Shown here piece after piece: positions 1-6,038 of a stretch of 7,055 nt of DNA. The notes beneath the pieces were generated by a model, which saw only the letters and a list, made by a program, of their open reading frames with translations, made no database searches and was not told the origin of the DNA. Positions within the stretch are counted from its first letter, which is position 1, and each line of letters starts with the position of its first letter. Location: assembly GCA_016181345.1 (NCBI GenBank), contig JACOZM010000126.1, positions 1 to 7,055 of the forward strand. The letters are read 5' to 3'. Made by a program: the position numbers and the translations under genes. The stretch comes from Candidatus Woesearchaeota archaeon (GTDB lineage: Archaea > Nanobdellota > Nanobdellia > Woesearchaeales > GW2011-AR9).

Positions 1-2
1 TA

Positions 3-371
3 AGTTCAGAAGAAGCACGATCATTTCTTCCTCATAAACCTGAACGCCAAGAGGGAGAAAAGGAAGGAGAAAGAGAAGAAGAAAATATGATTGATAATAT
101 CATCGGAGAATTTATTGCGTATATCAATGCGCTCAAAGCAGTAACCAAAAGAAGAGATGAAAAATTACTTAGTGTTTTGGAAGAGTTCGAAGCTAGAGGA
201 GATGTTGCCAGCATTGGAGTATTATATGGTAATGAGCATTTCAAAGCATTAGAACAATCCTTAGTAGAAAAAGGATATATACGCGTTGGCCATGAAACTA
301 ATTTGCCAATTCCTAAACAATATCATCAGCGACTTACTGAAATGATGATGAAAGAGAGGGATAGACAATGA
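3..371 (+). CDS. 3' end of a gene entering from the left edge; possible TraB/GumN-like C-terminus
   Basis: The frame is open from the left edge (codon at position 3), so the first ATG at 87 is probably internal. The residues before it form a strongly charged Glu/Lys/Arg linker that reads naturally into the next part. The segment after the linker has an Arg-Asp followed by a helix, then a short strand ending in the motif GVLYGNEH, a helix with LEQSL, and Gly-Tyr. This order (R-x-x-L helix, hydrophobic strand, YGxxH, helix, GY) resembles the last part of TraB/GumN/Tiki-type domains, where the pattern is usually a strand followed by G-A-x-H. I recognise this only weakly, and without the N-terminus no function can be assigned. 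No membrane segment or signal is visible. The gene overlaps the next one by ATGA (368-371), so the two are very likely co-transcribed and translationally coupled. The real start lies outside the window. Confidence 0.6.
   Translation, partial: SSEEARSFLPHKPERQEGEKEGEREEENMIDNIIGEFIAYINALKAVTKRRDEKLLSVLEEFEARGDVASIGVLYGNEHFKALEQSLVEKGYIRVGHETNLPIPKQYHQRLTEMMMKERDRQ
49..85 (+). repeat. Polypurine tract encoding a charged linker
   Basis: An uninterrupted run of 37 purines (A/G only) lies inside the partial left-edge gene. It encodes a Glu/Lys/Arg/Gly-rich low-complexity stretch between whatever precedes it and the last domain. Because it sits just before the ATG at 87 it could be mistaken for an extended Shine-Dalgarno region. 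The open upstream frame argues that it is coding. Confidence 0.6.
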
Positions 372-1591
372 CGTCAACGAGTACCTCGGTACAAAGTAAA
401 GTACATATTCCTCTCGTTTCGGCTATGGGTACATTTAATGCCAGTTTTATTGACCGAAATATAGAATGGGGCGCTGATGCTGTTTTAGTAAAGAGAGAAG
501 GTTCTAACGCGAGAAGTCTTGAGCCTTATGCAGAAAGAGCCAGGGAAAGAAACGTTCCTATGTTTGTTATGGCTGATGGAGAAGATTTTCGCGATAGTTC
601 TGTGATTGGTTTGCCCGTTTCTTCAGAACAATATTGGGGAGTATGCAGAGGCTTGCAGAAGATTGTAGATCAGGCTATTAGAGAAGGAGATAATCCTAAA
701 CAACGACATGACCAAATAGTTGAACATGCGCGAACTGTTTTTGCTCAACCAGATTTTTATGATCATACCTTGTTTATTGACTTGATGCTTAATCCTGATT
801 TAAGGGCGTGGGCTGATAAATTGCCGAGAACGGACAAACCAATAGTCGTCGATTGCGGGCATATTGATTCAAATGTAATGATGTCCGGAGATGCCGATGA
901 AATGAGTTTAGAAGAAGGTGCTGTTCTAGTGCAATATTTACATCAACAAGGATTTGATGCTAAACTGGGCGTTTTATACAATGAAATGCGGCTCCTTAAC
1001 CAAATGGAAAAACAGACAGCTAGACGAGTTATGGAAAAACTCTATCAACAAGCAAAGAGAGAAGGAACTCATCATGGAGTGTTACGGCAATACCATTACT
1101 TGTTAGCTGGGCACGGGATAACTCCTGAACGGCACAGTGAAAGAATGATTTCTTCATTTGAAGGAAAATTGACGTTGCAATGCCGGCAAGACTTAGAAGC
1201 TTATCAAAAAGGAGACAAAAGTAGATTTGTCAGAGAGTTGGATAGAGATGAAGGAATATTTTCCGATCTTCTAGGAGTATTTTCCTATCTTGTAGATGGA
1301 ACTGAATCACGAAGAGAACTTACTAAACCGAGTGGAGCTCCTAACTGTGCGATGCTTTCCGCTAAACTTAATAAGGAGTATGAAAGAAAAGGAGTAGGAA
1401 GAGTCCTTTATCTTCGAGACGAAATGGAATGGGGATGTGCCATCAGAAATGGTGCTGCAACTGCCAGAGAATTATATGGAGTGAAAATCCCGATTGATTT
1501 TATAGGATATATGGAAGCACGAGAAAGAGTTGCAACGTTGCGAGCTCAGTCAGTTGGTGTAACGTCAAGCGCTTCCTGTTCAGGCCGATAG
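368..1591 (+). CDS. Uncharacterised 407-residue alpha/beta protein
   Basis: I do not recognise this family. The ATG at 368 overlaps the previous stop as ATGA and is preceded by a purine-rich GAGAGGG element about 7 bases upstream, so the start is well supported. The protein is soluble, with no signal peptide or membrane helix. Visible segments are an N-terminal strand and loop (residues 12-45, HIPLVSAMGTF then GADAVLVKREG), a Rossmann-like strand ending in VVDCGHIDS at about 160-168, a long charged helix at about 205-232, a His-rich segment at 235-256 (HHG, QYHY, AGHG), and a C-terminal block at about 318-371 with KPSGAPNC, VGRVLYLRDEMEWGC and a following helix. Several His, Asp and Cys residues (FYDH, CGHID, GAPNC, EWGC) could form a metal or catalytic site, but this is a guess. 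The tail, ending in SASCSGR, looks flexible. It is the second gene of a plus-strand unit, and its stop lies two bases from the stop of the convergent dinD. Reading-frame length and codon pattern indicate a real gene; the function is unknown. Confidence 0.85.
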   Translation: MTSTSTSVQSKVHIPLVSAMGTFNASFIDRNIEWGADAVLVKREGSNARSLEPYAERARERNVPMFVMADGEDFRDSSVIGLPVSSEQYWGVCRGLQKIVDQAIREGDNPKQRHDQIVEHARTVFAQPDFYDHTLFIDLMLNPDLRAWADKLPRTDKPIVVDCGHIDSNVMMSGDADEMSLEEGAVLVQYLHQQGFDAKLGVLYNEMRLLNQMEKQTARRVMEKLYQQAKREGTHHGVLRQYHYLLAGHGITPERHSERMISSFEGKLTLQCRQDLEAYQKGDKSRFVRELDRDEGIFSDLLGVFSYLVDGTESRRELTKPSGAPNCAMLSAKLNKEYERKGVGRVLYLRDEMEWGCAIRNGAATARELYGVKIPIDFIGYMEARERVATLRAQSVGVTSSASCSGR

Positions 1592-1593
1592 TT

Positions 1594-2439
1594 TCACGCC
1601 TTTTTAGGATATTTTGAAGAAGAAGCTATTTTCCTTTCGTCTTTTTTTACTCTTCGTTCCAGTTCTTTTATATCCTCCTCAGCAGGCAAGTTTTCCGGGA
1701 CAATCTTATTTTTTGCTAGAACTCTCCTCATTTCTCTATTATTTTTGACATGCTCATCAGTTATTTTTTCTTCACCTTGCAGATCATTCTGCTGTACATT
1801 GAAATTCGTGATTTCTGTCGCAAAATTCTTAGCTGCAATAGTAACTGTAGGTAAGAAATCCGCTAATGGCTTACGTGAAGGTACGTTCAGCCTCTGTTTC
1901 ATTTGTTTTGTGTCATGACCGCCAAATAATGATTTATCACCTTTACTGCGTATCCTCGCAAAACCAGAATCATCAACGCCCCGTTCGTAGATCAGTTTGG
2001 ATAATTCTGTTTCTGAAGTAATTAATCTGCCTCGTGCTTCAAATCTTTCTTGCAGCGCTATTCTTTGCTCTATCAACTCTTGTTTTCTTGTCTGAACAGC
2101 AAAATAGCTTTGGGCGAAAGCAATCTGTTCTTTCTTGGGATCGCCATTTTGCGCAATGAGATAACAAGCATAACGAGTGAGCATAATGTCATCGATGTCT
2201 TTAGAGGCTCCTTTAGGCATAGCTATCGTTTTGTTGACGCCAACAAAATGATCCTCAAGTTCTTGTCCAGCAGTCTTACATGATATTTTTGCCTTCTCTA
2301 TTACGTTAAGGAAATTTCTCCATTCATCGTAGTCTAAAAGCTTCTGCAGATCCCGGGCGTACCAGAATTCAATACTCTCTGCTGTATGAGAGTAATCTTC
2401 AAATGTTTTCTGGAGTTTTGTGATGATCAGCTTATCCAT
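1594..2439 (-). CDS. dinD: DinD-family DNA-damage-inducible protein
   Basis: This 281-residue protein matches the DinD family over its whole length (the E. coli protein is about 274 residues). The N-terminal Bro-N/antirepressor-like part holds a helix with FWYARDLQKLLDY (25-37). It is followed by the most conserved DinD segment at 87-121, with LTRYACYL, QNGDP and SYFAVQTRKQEL. The C-terminal half has the family's LFGG segment (171-174), a helical region and the final Lys/Glu-rich helix (254-271). In E. coli DinD is SOS-induced and interferes with RecA filaments in vitro. Homologues in other microbes are often in accessory DNA, and their role is unsettled. The start at 2439 is supported by an AGGT element six bases upstream and by a TATA-like box further up. 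It lies 70 bases downstream of the trmB-like gene on the same strand and may be transcribed from either its own promoter or with that gene. No LexA box is visible. Identification of the family is firm; a damage-response role in this host is inferred. Confidence 0.93.
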   Translation of the reverse strand: MDKLIITKLQKTFEDYSHTAESIEFWYARDLQKLLDYDEWRNFLNVIEKAKISCKTAGQELEDHFVGVNKTIAMPKGASKDIDDIMLTRYACYLIAQNGDPKKEQIAFAQSYFAVQTRKQELIEQRIALQERFEARGRLITSETELSKLIYERGVDDSGFARIRSKGDKSLFGGHDTKQMKQRLNVPSRKPLADFLPTVTIAAKNFATEITNFNVQQNDLQGEEKITDEHVKNNREMRRVLAKNKIVPENLPAEEDIKELERRVKKDERKIASSSKYPKKA

Positions 2440-2481
2440 ATTTTTACCTAATCTACATTTTCCAGGTATAACTGTTTTGTT

Positions 2482-2492
2482 CTTTATAAAAA
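2482..2492 (-). promoter_or_regulatory. TATA-like box upstream of dinD
   Basis: On the minus strand this reads TTTTTATAAAG, a good archaeal TATA-type element, in the 70-base gap between the TrmB-type gene and dinD. Its centre is about 48 bases before the dinD ATG, which predicts a start site near 2461 and a leader of about 20 bases containing the AGGT element. The region is AT-rich, so a chance match is possible. Confidence 0.4.
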
Positions 2493-2509
2493 CTATTCTT
2501 CTCTACTGT

Positions 2510-3250
2510 TTAGCCTGATTTATCCCAGATGAACTGAAATAATTTCTTAAATCCATCAGCTATCTCTTTGCTCTTTAATACGAATAGAGTAGGCTTTTCT
2601 TTCAATTTTCCGTAGTCCTCTCCAGTATAGATGACTGTATAATCTCCAAAGAATTCTATCGTAAGGTTACTGCAGTATTTTTTAGGGAGGAATTTATATT
2701 GATTCTTTTCAAACTTTAACGGCTCCGGTGATTTCGTCTTGACTTCTTCATCAAAGATATGCTTAAACTGAATGTTTGATTTTTTCCGTTCCCGGTCAAA
2801 TTTCATCCTAAAAAATTTTAATCTAGGATCAAACCACATCCCTTTAGCACCGATACAATAATATGTTTTTCCTTCTTTTAAAATGTCAAACATATAATTT
2901 TTGTAACCTTCAATCCCCCGATAGAAATGCACTTCTTCTTCCTGATGATGAAATTCAAATTTTTTAGTCAAATCCGGCAAGATATGTTCGACTTCTTCTT
3001 GTTTCTCTTTCAGAAGTTCTAACAGCCTTCTCGGATGGGCCGCGCGAAAATGTTTCTGACCTTTGATCATCACACCAGCGGCTAATCCTTTTTCTACTAA
3101 TCTTTCCATGGCATCGTAGACATTGCTACGGTTGACGTTTGTTTTTACCGAGATAGTGTTGATAGATGATTCTCCTAAATGAATCAATTCCTCATAGATC
3201 TTCGCTTCATTTGGGCTCATGCCCAGATTCTTGAACGTTTCCTCGTACAT
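2510..3250 (-). CDS. TrmB-family transcriptional regulator
   Basis: A 246-residue protein with typical TrmB architecture. Residues 10-75 form a winged helix-turn-helix: NEAKIYEELIHLGE, a recognition region with TNVNRSNVYDAMERLVEKG (38-55), and a wing containing GQKHFRAAHP (64-73). A charged helix at about 75-105 is the likely coiled-coil dimerisation segment. The C-terminal half starts with HFYRGIEGYKNYM (108-120), then strands with YYCIGAKG (130-137), FGDYTVIYTG (201-210) and the end helix KLFQFIWDKSG. This is the ligand-binding part, related to the phospholipase-D-like fold of the family. TrmB proteins are cytoplasmic archaeal regulators, often of sugar metabolism; the ligand cannot be read here. 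An in-frame stop lies directly before the ATG, so the start is fixed, and the lack of a Shine-Dalgarno fits leaderless initiation. It is divergent from the asparaginase operon, so it may control that operon, itself, or dinD downstream. Confidence 0.93.
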   Translation of the reverse strand: MYEETFKNLGMSPNEAKIYEELIHLGESSINTISVKTNVNRSNVYDAMERLVEKGLAAGVMIKGQKHFRAAHPRRLLELLKEKQEEVEHILPDLTKKFEFHHQEEEVHFYRGIEGYKNYMFDILKEGKTYYCIGAKGMWFDPRLKFFRMKFDRERKKSNIQFKHIFDEEVKTKSPEPLKFEKNQYKFLPKKYCSNLTIEFFGDYTVIYTGEDYGKLKEKPTLFVLKSKEIADGFKKLFQFIWDKSG

Positions 3251-3272
3251 CTAGCTGGGAGGCAAGTTCTTC

Positions 3273-3281
3273 TTTTTAAAA
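3273..3281 (-). promoter_or_regulatory. TATA-like box for the TrmB-type regulator
   Basis: On the minus strand this reads TTTTAAAAA. Its centre is about 27 bases before the A of the ATG at 3250, the spacing expected when transcription starts at or next to the start codon. It agrees with the absence of a Shine-Dalgarno element. Sequence-only call. Confidence 0.4.
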
Positions 3282-3308
3282 GTTTCGTGGTAAACGCTAC
3301 GAATAAGA

Positions 3309-3317
3309 TTTATATAA
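3309..3317 (+). promoter_or_regulatory. TATA box for the asparaginase operon
   Basis: TTTATATAA preceded by a purine-rich stretch (AATAAGA, 3302-3308) that could serve as the TFB recognition element. A start site is expected near 3338, leaving a leader of about 44 bases before the ATG at 3382. It is the best archaeal promoter match in the window. Confidence 0.55.
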
Positions 3318-3348
3318 TCGTTATGAAGTGATTACTTTATAGTGATTA
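3315..3348 (+). promoter_or_regulatory. Candidate operator: direct and inverted GATTA-type repeats
   Basis: The octamer AGTGATTA occurs twice, at 3327-3334 and 3341-3348, separated by six bases. In addition TAATC (3315-3319) and GATTA (3330-3334) form an inverted pair with a 10-base gap that touches the TATA box. The repeats cover the predicted transcription start, so a bound protein would block initiation. The divergent TrmB-type regulator is the obvious candidate ligand, but the motif is not the published Thermococcales TrmB-type consensus (TATCAC-N5-GTGATA), only partly similar to its GTGAT half. Confidence 0.35.
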
Positions 3349-3381
3349 ATAAAAAAAAGTATTAAATGAGAAGATGAAAAA

Positions 3382-4503
3382 ATGACTCAAAGATCAAGAA
3401 TTTTAGTTTTACAAACTGGCGGAACAATCGGGCAGGAACGAGACATAAAAGGAGAATTTAATCCTTCGCCGAGGGATTATATTCCTCTCATTAGAGGTAT
3501 TTCACTTTTACCTGGACAGTCTTTACGATCAACTCACGAAGAAGTGGTAAAAGGAGAACTCCGAAGATATATGATTGCTCCTACGTTCAAAGAACCGGCC
3601 ATTGAAATTGATGCAATCCAAACCAGAAATATTGACAGCACTGCTATGGTTCATGCTGACAGGGCTGATCTTGCTCACATGATCAAAGAACACGCACAGA
3701 ACTATGATGGTTTTGTCATTGTTCATGGAACAGATACGATGGTGGATACAGGAACAGCCTTATCATTGATGATTCGCAATTTAGACAAACCTATCGTGCT
3801 TACAGGAGCGCAGAAATCAATGTATGAACGTGGCTCGGATGGAGATGTTAACTTCATGCATGCTGTTGAAACAGCCACCAAAGATTTAGGAGAAGTGGTC
3901 ATTTCGTTTGGAGATAAAATTGTTCGGGCTAATCGAGCCTTAAAAGTAAATGAGCAAGGAATAAACGCCTTTAATTCACCGCGAATTACTCCTTTAGGAG
4001 AATATGGGATTGACACGATTCTTTATGATCATCGGATGAAAAGGGGAAATGGTGATCCTATTATCTTTACTGAGTTTGAAACCGGTGTTGATTTTTATTC
4101 TCCTCGATCTGGAACAGACACGAGTGCTTTTGAACGAGGCTATGTTGACAATCCTGATGTGAAAGGAATTGTTTTTGGCGGTTTTGGAGCAGGAAATATC
4201 CATCCTAGATATCATGCCCCAATAGAGCGAGCTTTACGTCAAGGAAAACCAGTTCTCGTAACCACCAATTGTTTGGAAGGAGCAGCTGACATGGGAGTTT
4301 ATGCAGTAAGTCCTGAACCATTGAAGGCAGGAGCTAAACCTGCTGGAGATATGACGGCAGAAGCGATCACACAGAAATTAATGATTGCTGTGGGAAGAGC
4401 GAAAGCGGATCATGTTACGGGACAAGATGTTCTTGGCTATGTTGATCGGATCATTCGACGAGATTACGCCCGGGAAATCGCGGTTATAGAGAGCAGGATG
4501 TAA
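3382..4503 (+). CDS. ansA: L-asparaginase, type I-like (cytoplasmic)
   Basis: A 373-residue protein of the bacterial/archaeal asparaginase family, which hydrolyses L-asparagine to aspartate and ammonia (some members also use glutamine). The first signature is TGGTI at residues 12-16, with nucleophile Thr15. The second is VHGTDTM at 114-120, with Thr117-Asp118. NIDS (83-86) gives the substrate-contacting serine, and TGAQKSMYERGSDGDVN (141-157) follows. The catalytic Lys is expected at 188 in RANRALKVNE. The C-terminal domain has FGAGNIHP (268-275) and the type I-like CLEGAADMGVY (297-307) and GDMTAEA (322-328). There is no signal peptide and no N-terminal AmidoDEL-like extension, so it is not GatD of the Glu-tRNA amidotransferase. 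The lid-loop Tyr of E. coli AnsA (Tyr24) appears to be replaced, with Phe26 nearest in position. The start is the first ATG after the promoter; the upstream Shine-Dalgarno is weak (GAGAAG). It is first in a three-gene operon, with 14 bases to the next ATG. Confidence 0.93.
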   Translation: MTQRSRILVLQTGGTIGQERDIKGEFNPSPRDYIPLIRGISLLPGQSLRSTHEEVVKGELRRYMIAPTFKEPAIEIDAIQTRNIDSTAMVHADRADLAHMIKEHAQNYDGFVIVHGTDTMVDTGTALSLMIRNLDKPIVLTGAQKSMYERGSDGDVNFMHAVETATKDLGEVVISFGDKIVRANRALKVNEQGINAFNSPRITPLGEYGIDTILYDHRMKRGNGDPIIFTEFETGVDFYSPRSGTDTSAFERGYVDNPDVKGIVFGGFGAGNIHPRYHAPIERALRQGKPVLVTTNCLEGAADMGVYAVSPEPLKAGAKPAGDMTAEAITQKLMIAVGRAKADHVTGQDVLGYVDRIIRRDYAREIAVIESRM

Positions 4504-4504
4504 C

Positions 4505-4510
4505 AAGGAG
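4505..4510 (+). promoter_or_regulatory. Shine-Dalgarno site AAGGAG of the second operon gene
   Basis: AAGGAG immediately after the asparaginase stop codon, seven bases before the ATG at 4518. It is the strongest ribosome-binding site in the window and fixes the start of the 143-residue gene. Internal operon genes here have Shine-Dalgarno elements, whereas the first genes seem leaderless or weak, the usual archaeal pattern. Confidence 0.7.
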
Positions 4511-4517
4511 AAAAATA

Positions 4518-4949
4518 ATGACTTATACCCCGCCATTACCGGCGCTCGAAGCTATCCTGAGCCAAGGAAATTACCTCTTATTCTCCAAGCCAGATTATCA
4601 GCTCGTGAAACAGATAGCGTTGGCTCAAGAGAAGTATATGGTCGTTGAAGTAGATTTCTCTGCCCCTCATCATTTGTATTCAAACTCTCTGGGTAATTCA
4701 CAAACACAAGCTGTCCTTCAGCCTCTGCAAGACAAACCAGCAATTTTCTTTCACGAAAATGTAGAGATAGCCACGCCTACTCAACTGCAAGTAGCTAGAG
4801 CCCATATGAGTAACGCCGAGTGGAATCATTATTTCATCTCCGCATTTGAGCTTAACGCGATTCATGAATCTTCTCCAGTAGTAGCTTCTACATATTCTGG
4901 ATTATGGAAAAATACTCCACTAGCTCACGGCGGGAGTAATTCAAAATGA
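4518..4949 (+). CDS. Uncharacterised 143-residue protein between two asparaginase-fold genes
   Basis: I do not recognise this protein. The start is set by AAGGAG upstream, and its stop overlaps the next start as ATGA (4946-4949), so the gene is embedded in the operon. It is soluble and mixed alpha/beta. Visible elements are a strand YLLFSK (19-24), a helix with LVKQIALAQEKY, a strand VVEVDF (42-47), PAIFFHENVEI (74-84) as a hydrophobic strand with following acidic turn, a helix TPTQLQVARAHM (86-97), a strand HYFISAFEL, and SSPVVAST near the end. This strand-helix alternation vaguely recalls a nucleotide-binding core, but there is no P-loop or other recognisable motif and I would not assign one. 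There is no Cys residue, signal peptide or membrane helix. Position between the asparaginase and the double asparaginase-fold protein suggests an accessory or partner role for that pair, which is inference only. Confidence 0.8.
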   Translation: MTYTPPLPALEAILSQGNYLLFSKPDYQLVKQIALAQEKYMVVEVDFSAPHHLYSNSLGNSQTQAVLQPLQDKPAIFFHENVEIATPTQLQVARAHMSNAEWNHYFISAFELNAIHESSPVVASTYSGLWKNTPLAHGGSNSK

Positions 4950-5992
4950 CTCCTGAACAATCACCAAAACGTTCTGGACTTCATGTTGTTATTGCCGGAG
5001 GAAGTATCGATTTCCGGTTCAATCCTGCCTATGAACGATCAGAAAGAAAAGCGGATGCAGCTATTCCTCGAGATCATTCCATCGTTCCCCATTTTTTGAG
5101 AGATAGAGTCAAGATGCCGATTGAATCGATCAATTTTTCTCGGGCATCGATCAAAGACAGCCGGGATATGAAAGAAGAAGATCTAGTAGCTTTAGCCCAA
5201 GAAGTTATCTCCAGTCCCTATCAAAATGTTCTCGTAACATATGGAATTGTAAAGATGCATGAAGCAGCTTGCTTTCTTCAAGAACAAGATTTAGGAGGAA
5301 GAAGTGTTGGCATCGTTGGATCGCATATGCCCTTTACTGAATATCAATCCGATGCAGGATTTCATCTAGGATTTGCTATTGCGCAGATGTATACTGCCGG
5401 GCCGGGAGTTCATACATTTCATCCGGCTCAGAATGCTGAAACGGTCAAAGCTATCTTATCTCGGACAGTGATTCATATGACTGGAGGAACAATCGATTCT
5501 CGTTATAGTGATGCTTCAGATACCGCTGCTCCTTATGAACACTCCAAAATTCCAGAATATCTCTACGAAGCTATTGGTGTAAGGCTGGATGAGCCAGATT
5601 TTGTCTTTAGAGAAATTTGCATGAAAGACAGCCGGCAGTTAGGAAAACAAGATATTGAGCAATTACTGACGGAAGCACGAAGAAATGAGCATAAACAGCA
5701 GATCGTAACGATAGGAACGTATGCCTTGCCGGATGAGGCTGGCCGTTTTGAACATATGGTTCAAACAGGAGATTTGCCGAAATCAAAATATGTTTTTATC
5801 GGAGCGATGTTTCCGGATGATGTACATCTTAACGATGGGTGGTTTAATTTAGCCTATGCTTTAGGTAGAGTAGATAGCCTGCCGCAAGGTGCTTTTGCTT
5901 CCATGCATGGATGGATAACCTCTCCGAGAAATGTTGTAAAGCAATTAAGTGTAGCAACTTTTGGATTGTATGACCATAAGCTGGTGTTTTAA
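4946..5992 (+). CDS. Tandem double asparaginase N-domain protein, probably catalytically impaired
   Basis: A 348-residue protein with two copies of the asparaginase N-terminal domain and no canonical C-terminal domain. Copy 1 (about 12-170) has AGGSID (17-22), KDSRDM (70-75), VTYGIVKM (97-104) and GSHMPF with SDAGFHLGFAI (125-145). Copy 2 (about 174-345) has TGGTID (179-184), KDSRQL (227-232), VTIGTYAL (254-261), IGAMFP (285-290), NDGWFNLAYAL (296-306) and a C-terminal MHG with NVVK (320-332). The active-site motif HGTD is YGIV in copy 1 and IGTY in copy 2, so the catalytic Asp is gone from both and one Thr from copy 1; the first Thr is Ser20 in copy 1 but Thr182 in copy 2. Lys332 of copy 2 could match the catalytic Lys. 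Small single-domain relatives of about 170 residues are known, and this looks like an internal duplication of one. A GGGAG site (4932-4936) and ATGA overlap support the start. A pseudoenzyme, ligand sensor or partner of the upstream asparaginase is likely. An altered chemistry is possible. Confidence 0.9.
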   Translation: MTPEQSPKRSGLHVVIAGGSIDFRFNPAYERSERKADAAIPRDHSIVPHFLRDRVKMPIESINFSRASIKDSRDMKEEDLVALAQEVISSPYQNVLVTYGIVKMHEAACFLQEQDLGGRSVGIVGSHMPFTEYQSDAGFHLGFAIAQMYTAGPGVHTFHPAQNAETVKAILSRTVIHMTGGTIDSRYSDASDTAAPYEHSKIPEYLYEAIGVRLDEPDFVFREICMKDSRQLGKQDIEQLLTEARRNEHKQQIVTIGTYALPDEAGRFEHMVQTGDLPKSKYVFIGAMFPDDVHLNDGWFNLAYALGRVDSLPQGAFASMHGWITSPRNVVKQLSVATFGLYDHKLVF

Positions 5993-6038
5993 ACGATAAA
6001 CATATCTGATAATGCATAATATAATCTAAAAATAATTC

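Noticed and set aside
87..371. A complete 94-residue gene starting at the ATG at 87
   Set aside because: The frame is open to the left edge and the upstream residues form a coherent charged linker, so the ATG is probably internal and the gene partial.
2050..2283. Plus-strand reading frame inside dinD
   Set aside because: It is a shadow of the strongly supported dinD on the opposite strand, with no family signal or ribosome-binding site.
2440..2509. LexA-type SOS box upstream of dinD
   Set aside because: A CTGT is present near 2472, but no ACAG lies at the required spacing, so there is no CTGT-N8-ACAG palindrome.
3286..3301. CGTGG/CTACG inverted pair in the divergent promoter region
   Set aside because: Arms of five bases with one mismatch are weak evidence; it was left out in favour of the clearer AGTGATTA repeats.
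3366..3385. Tiny upstream ORFs (ATG-AGA-AGA-TGA and ATG-AAA-AAA-TGA) before the asparaginase
   Set aside because: They are three codons long in an A-rich leader, easily arising by chance, with no ribosome-binding site of their own.
3382..4503. GatD subunit of the archaeal Glu-tRNA(Gln) amidotransferase
   Set aside because: The asparaginase signature begins at residue 12, so the roughly 90-residue N-terminal GatD domain is absent, and there is no gatE next to it. The C-terminal motifs are type I asparaginase-like.
4738..4790. Walker-B-like strand in the 143-residue protein suggesting an AAA+ ATPase
   Set aside because: PAIFFHENVEI only loosely resembles it, and no P-loop precedes it; the protein is too short for an AAA+ module.
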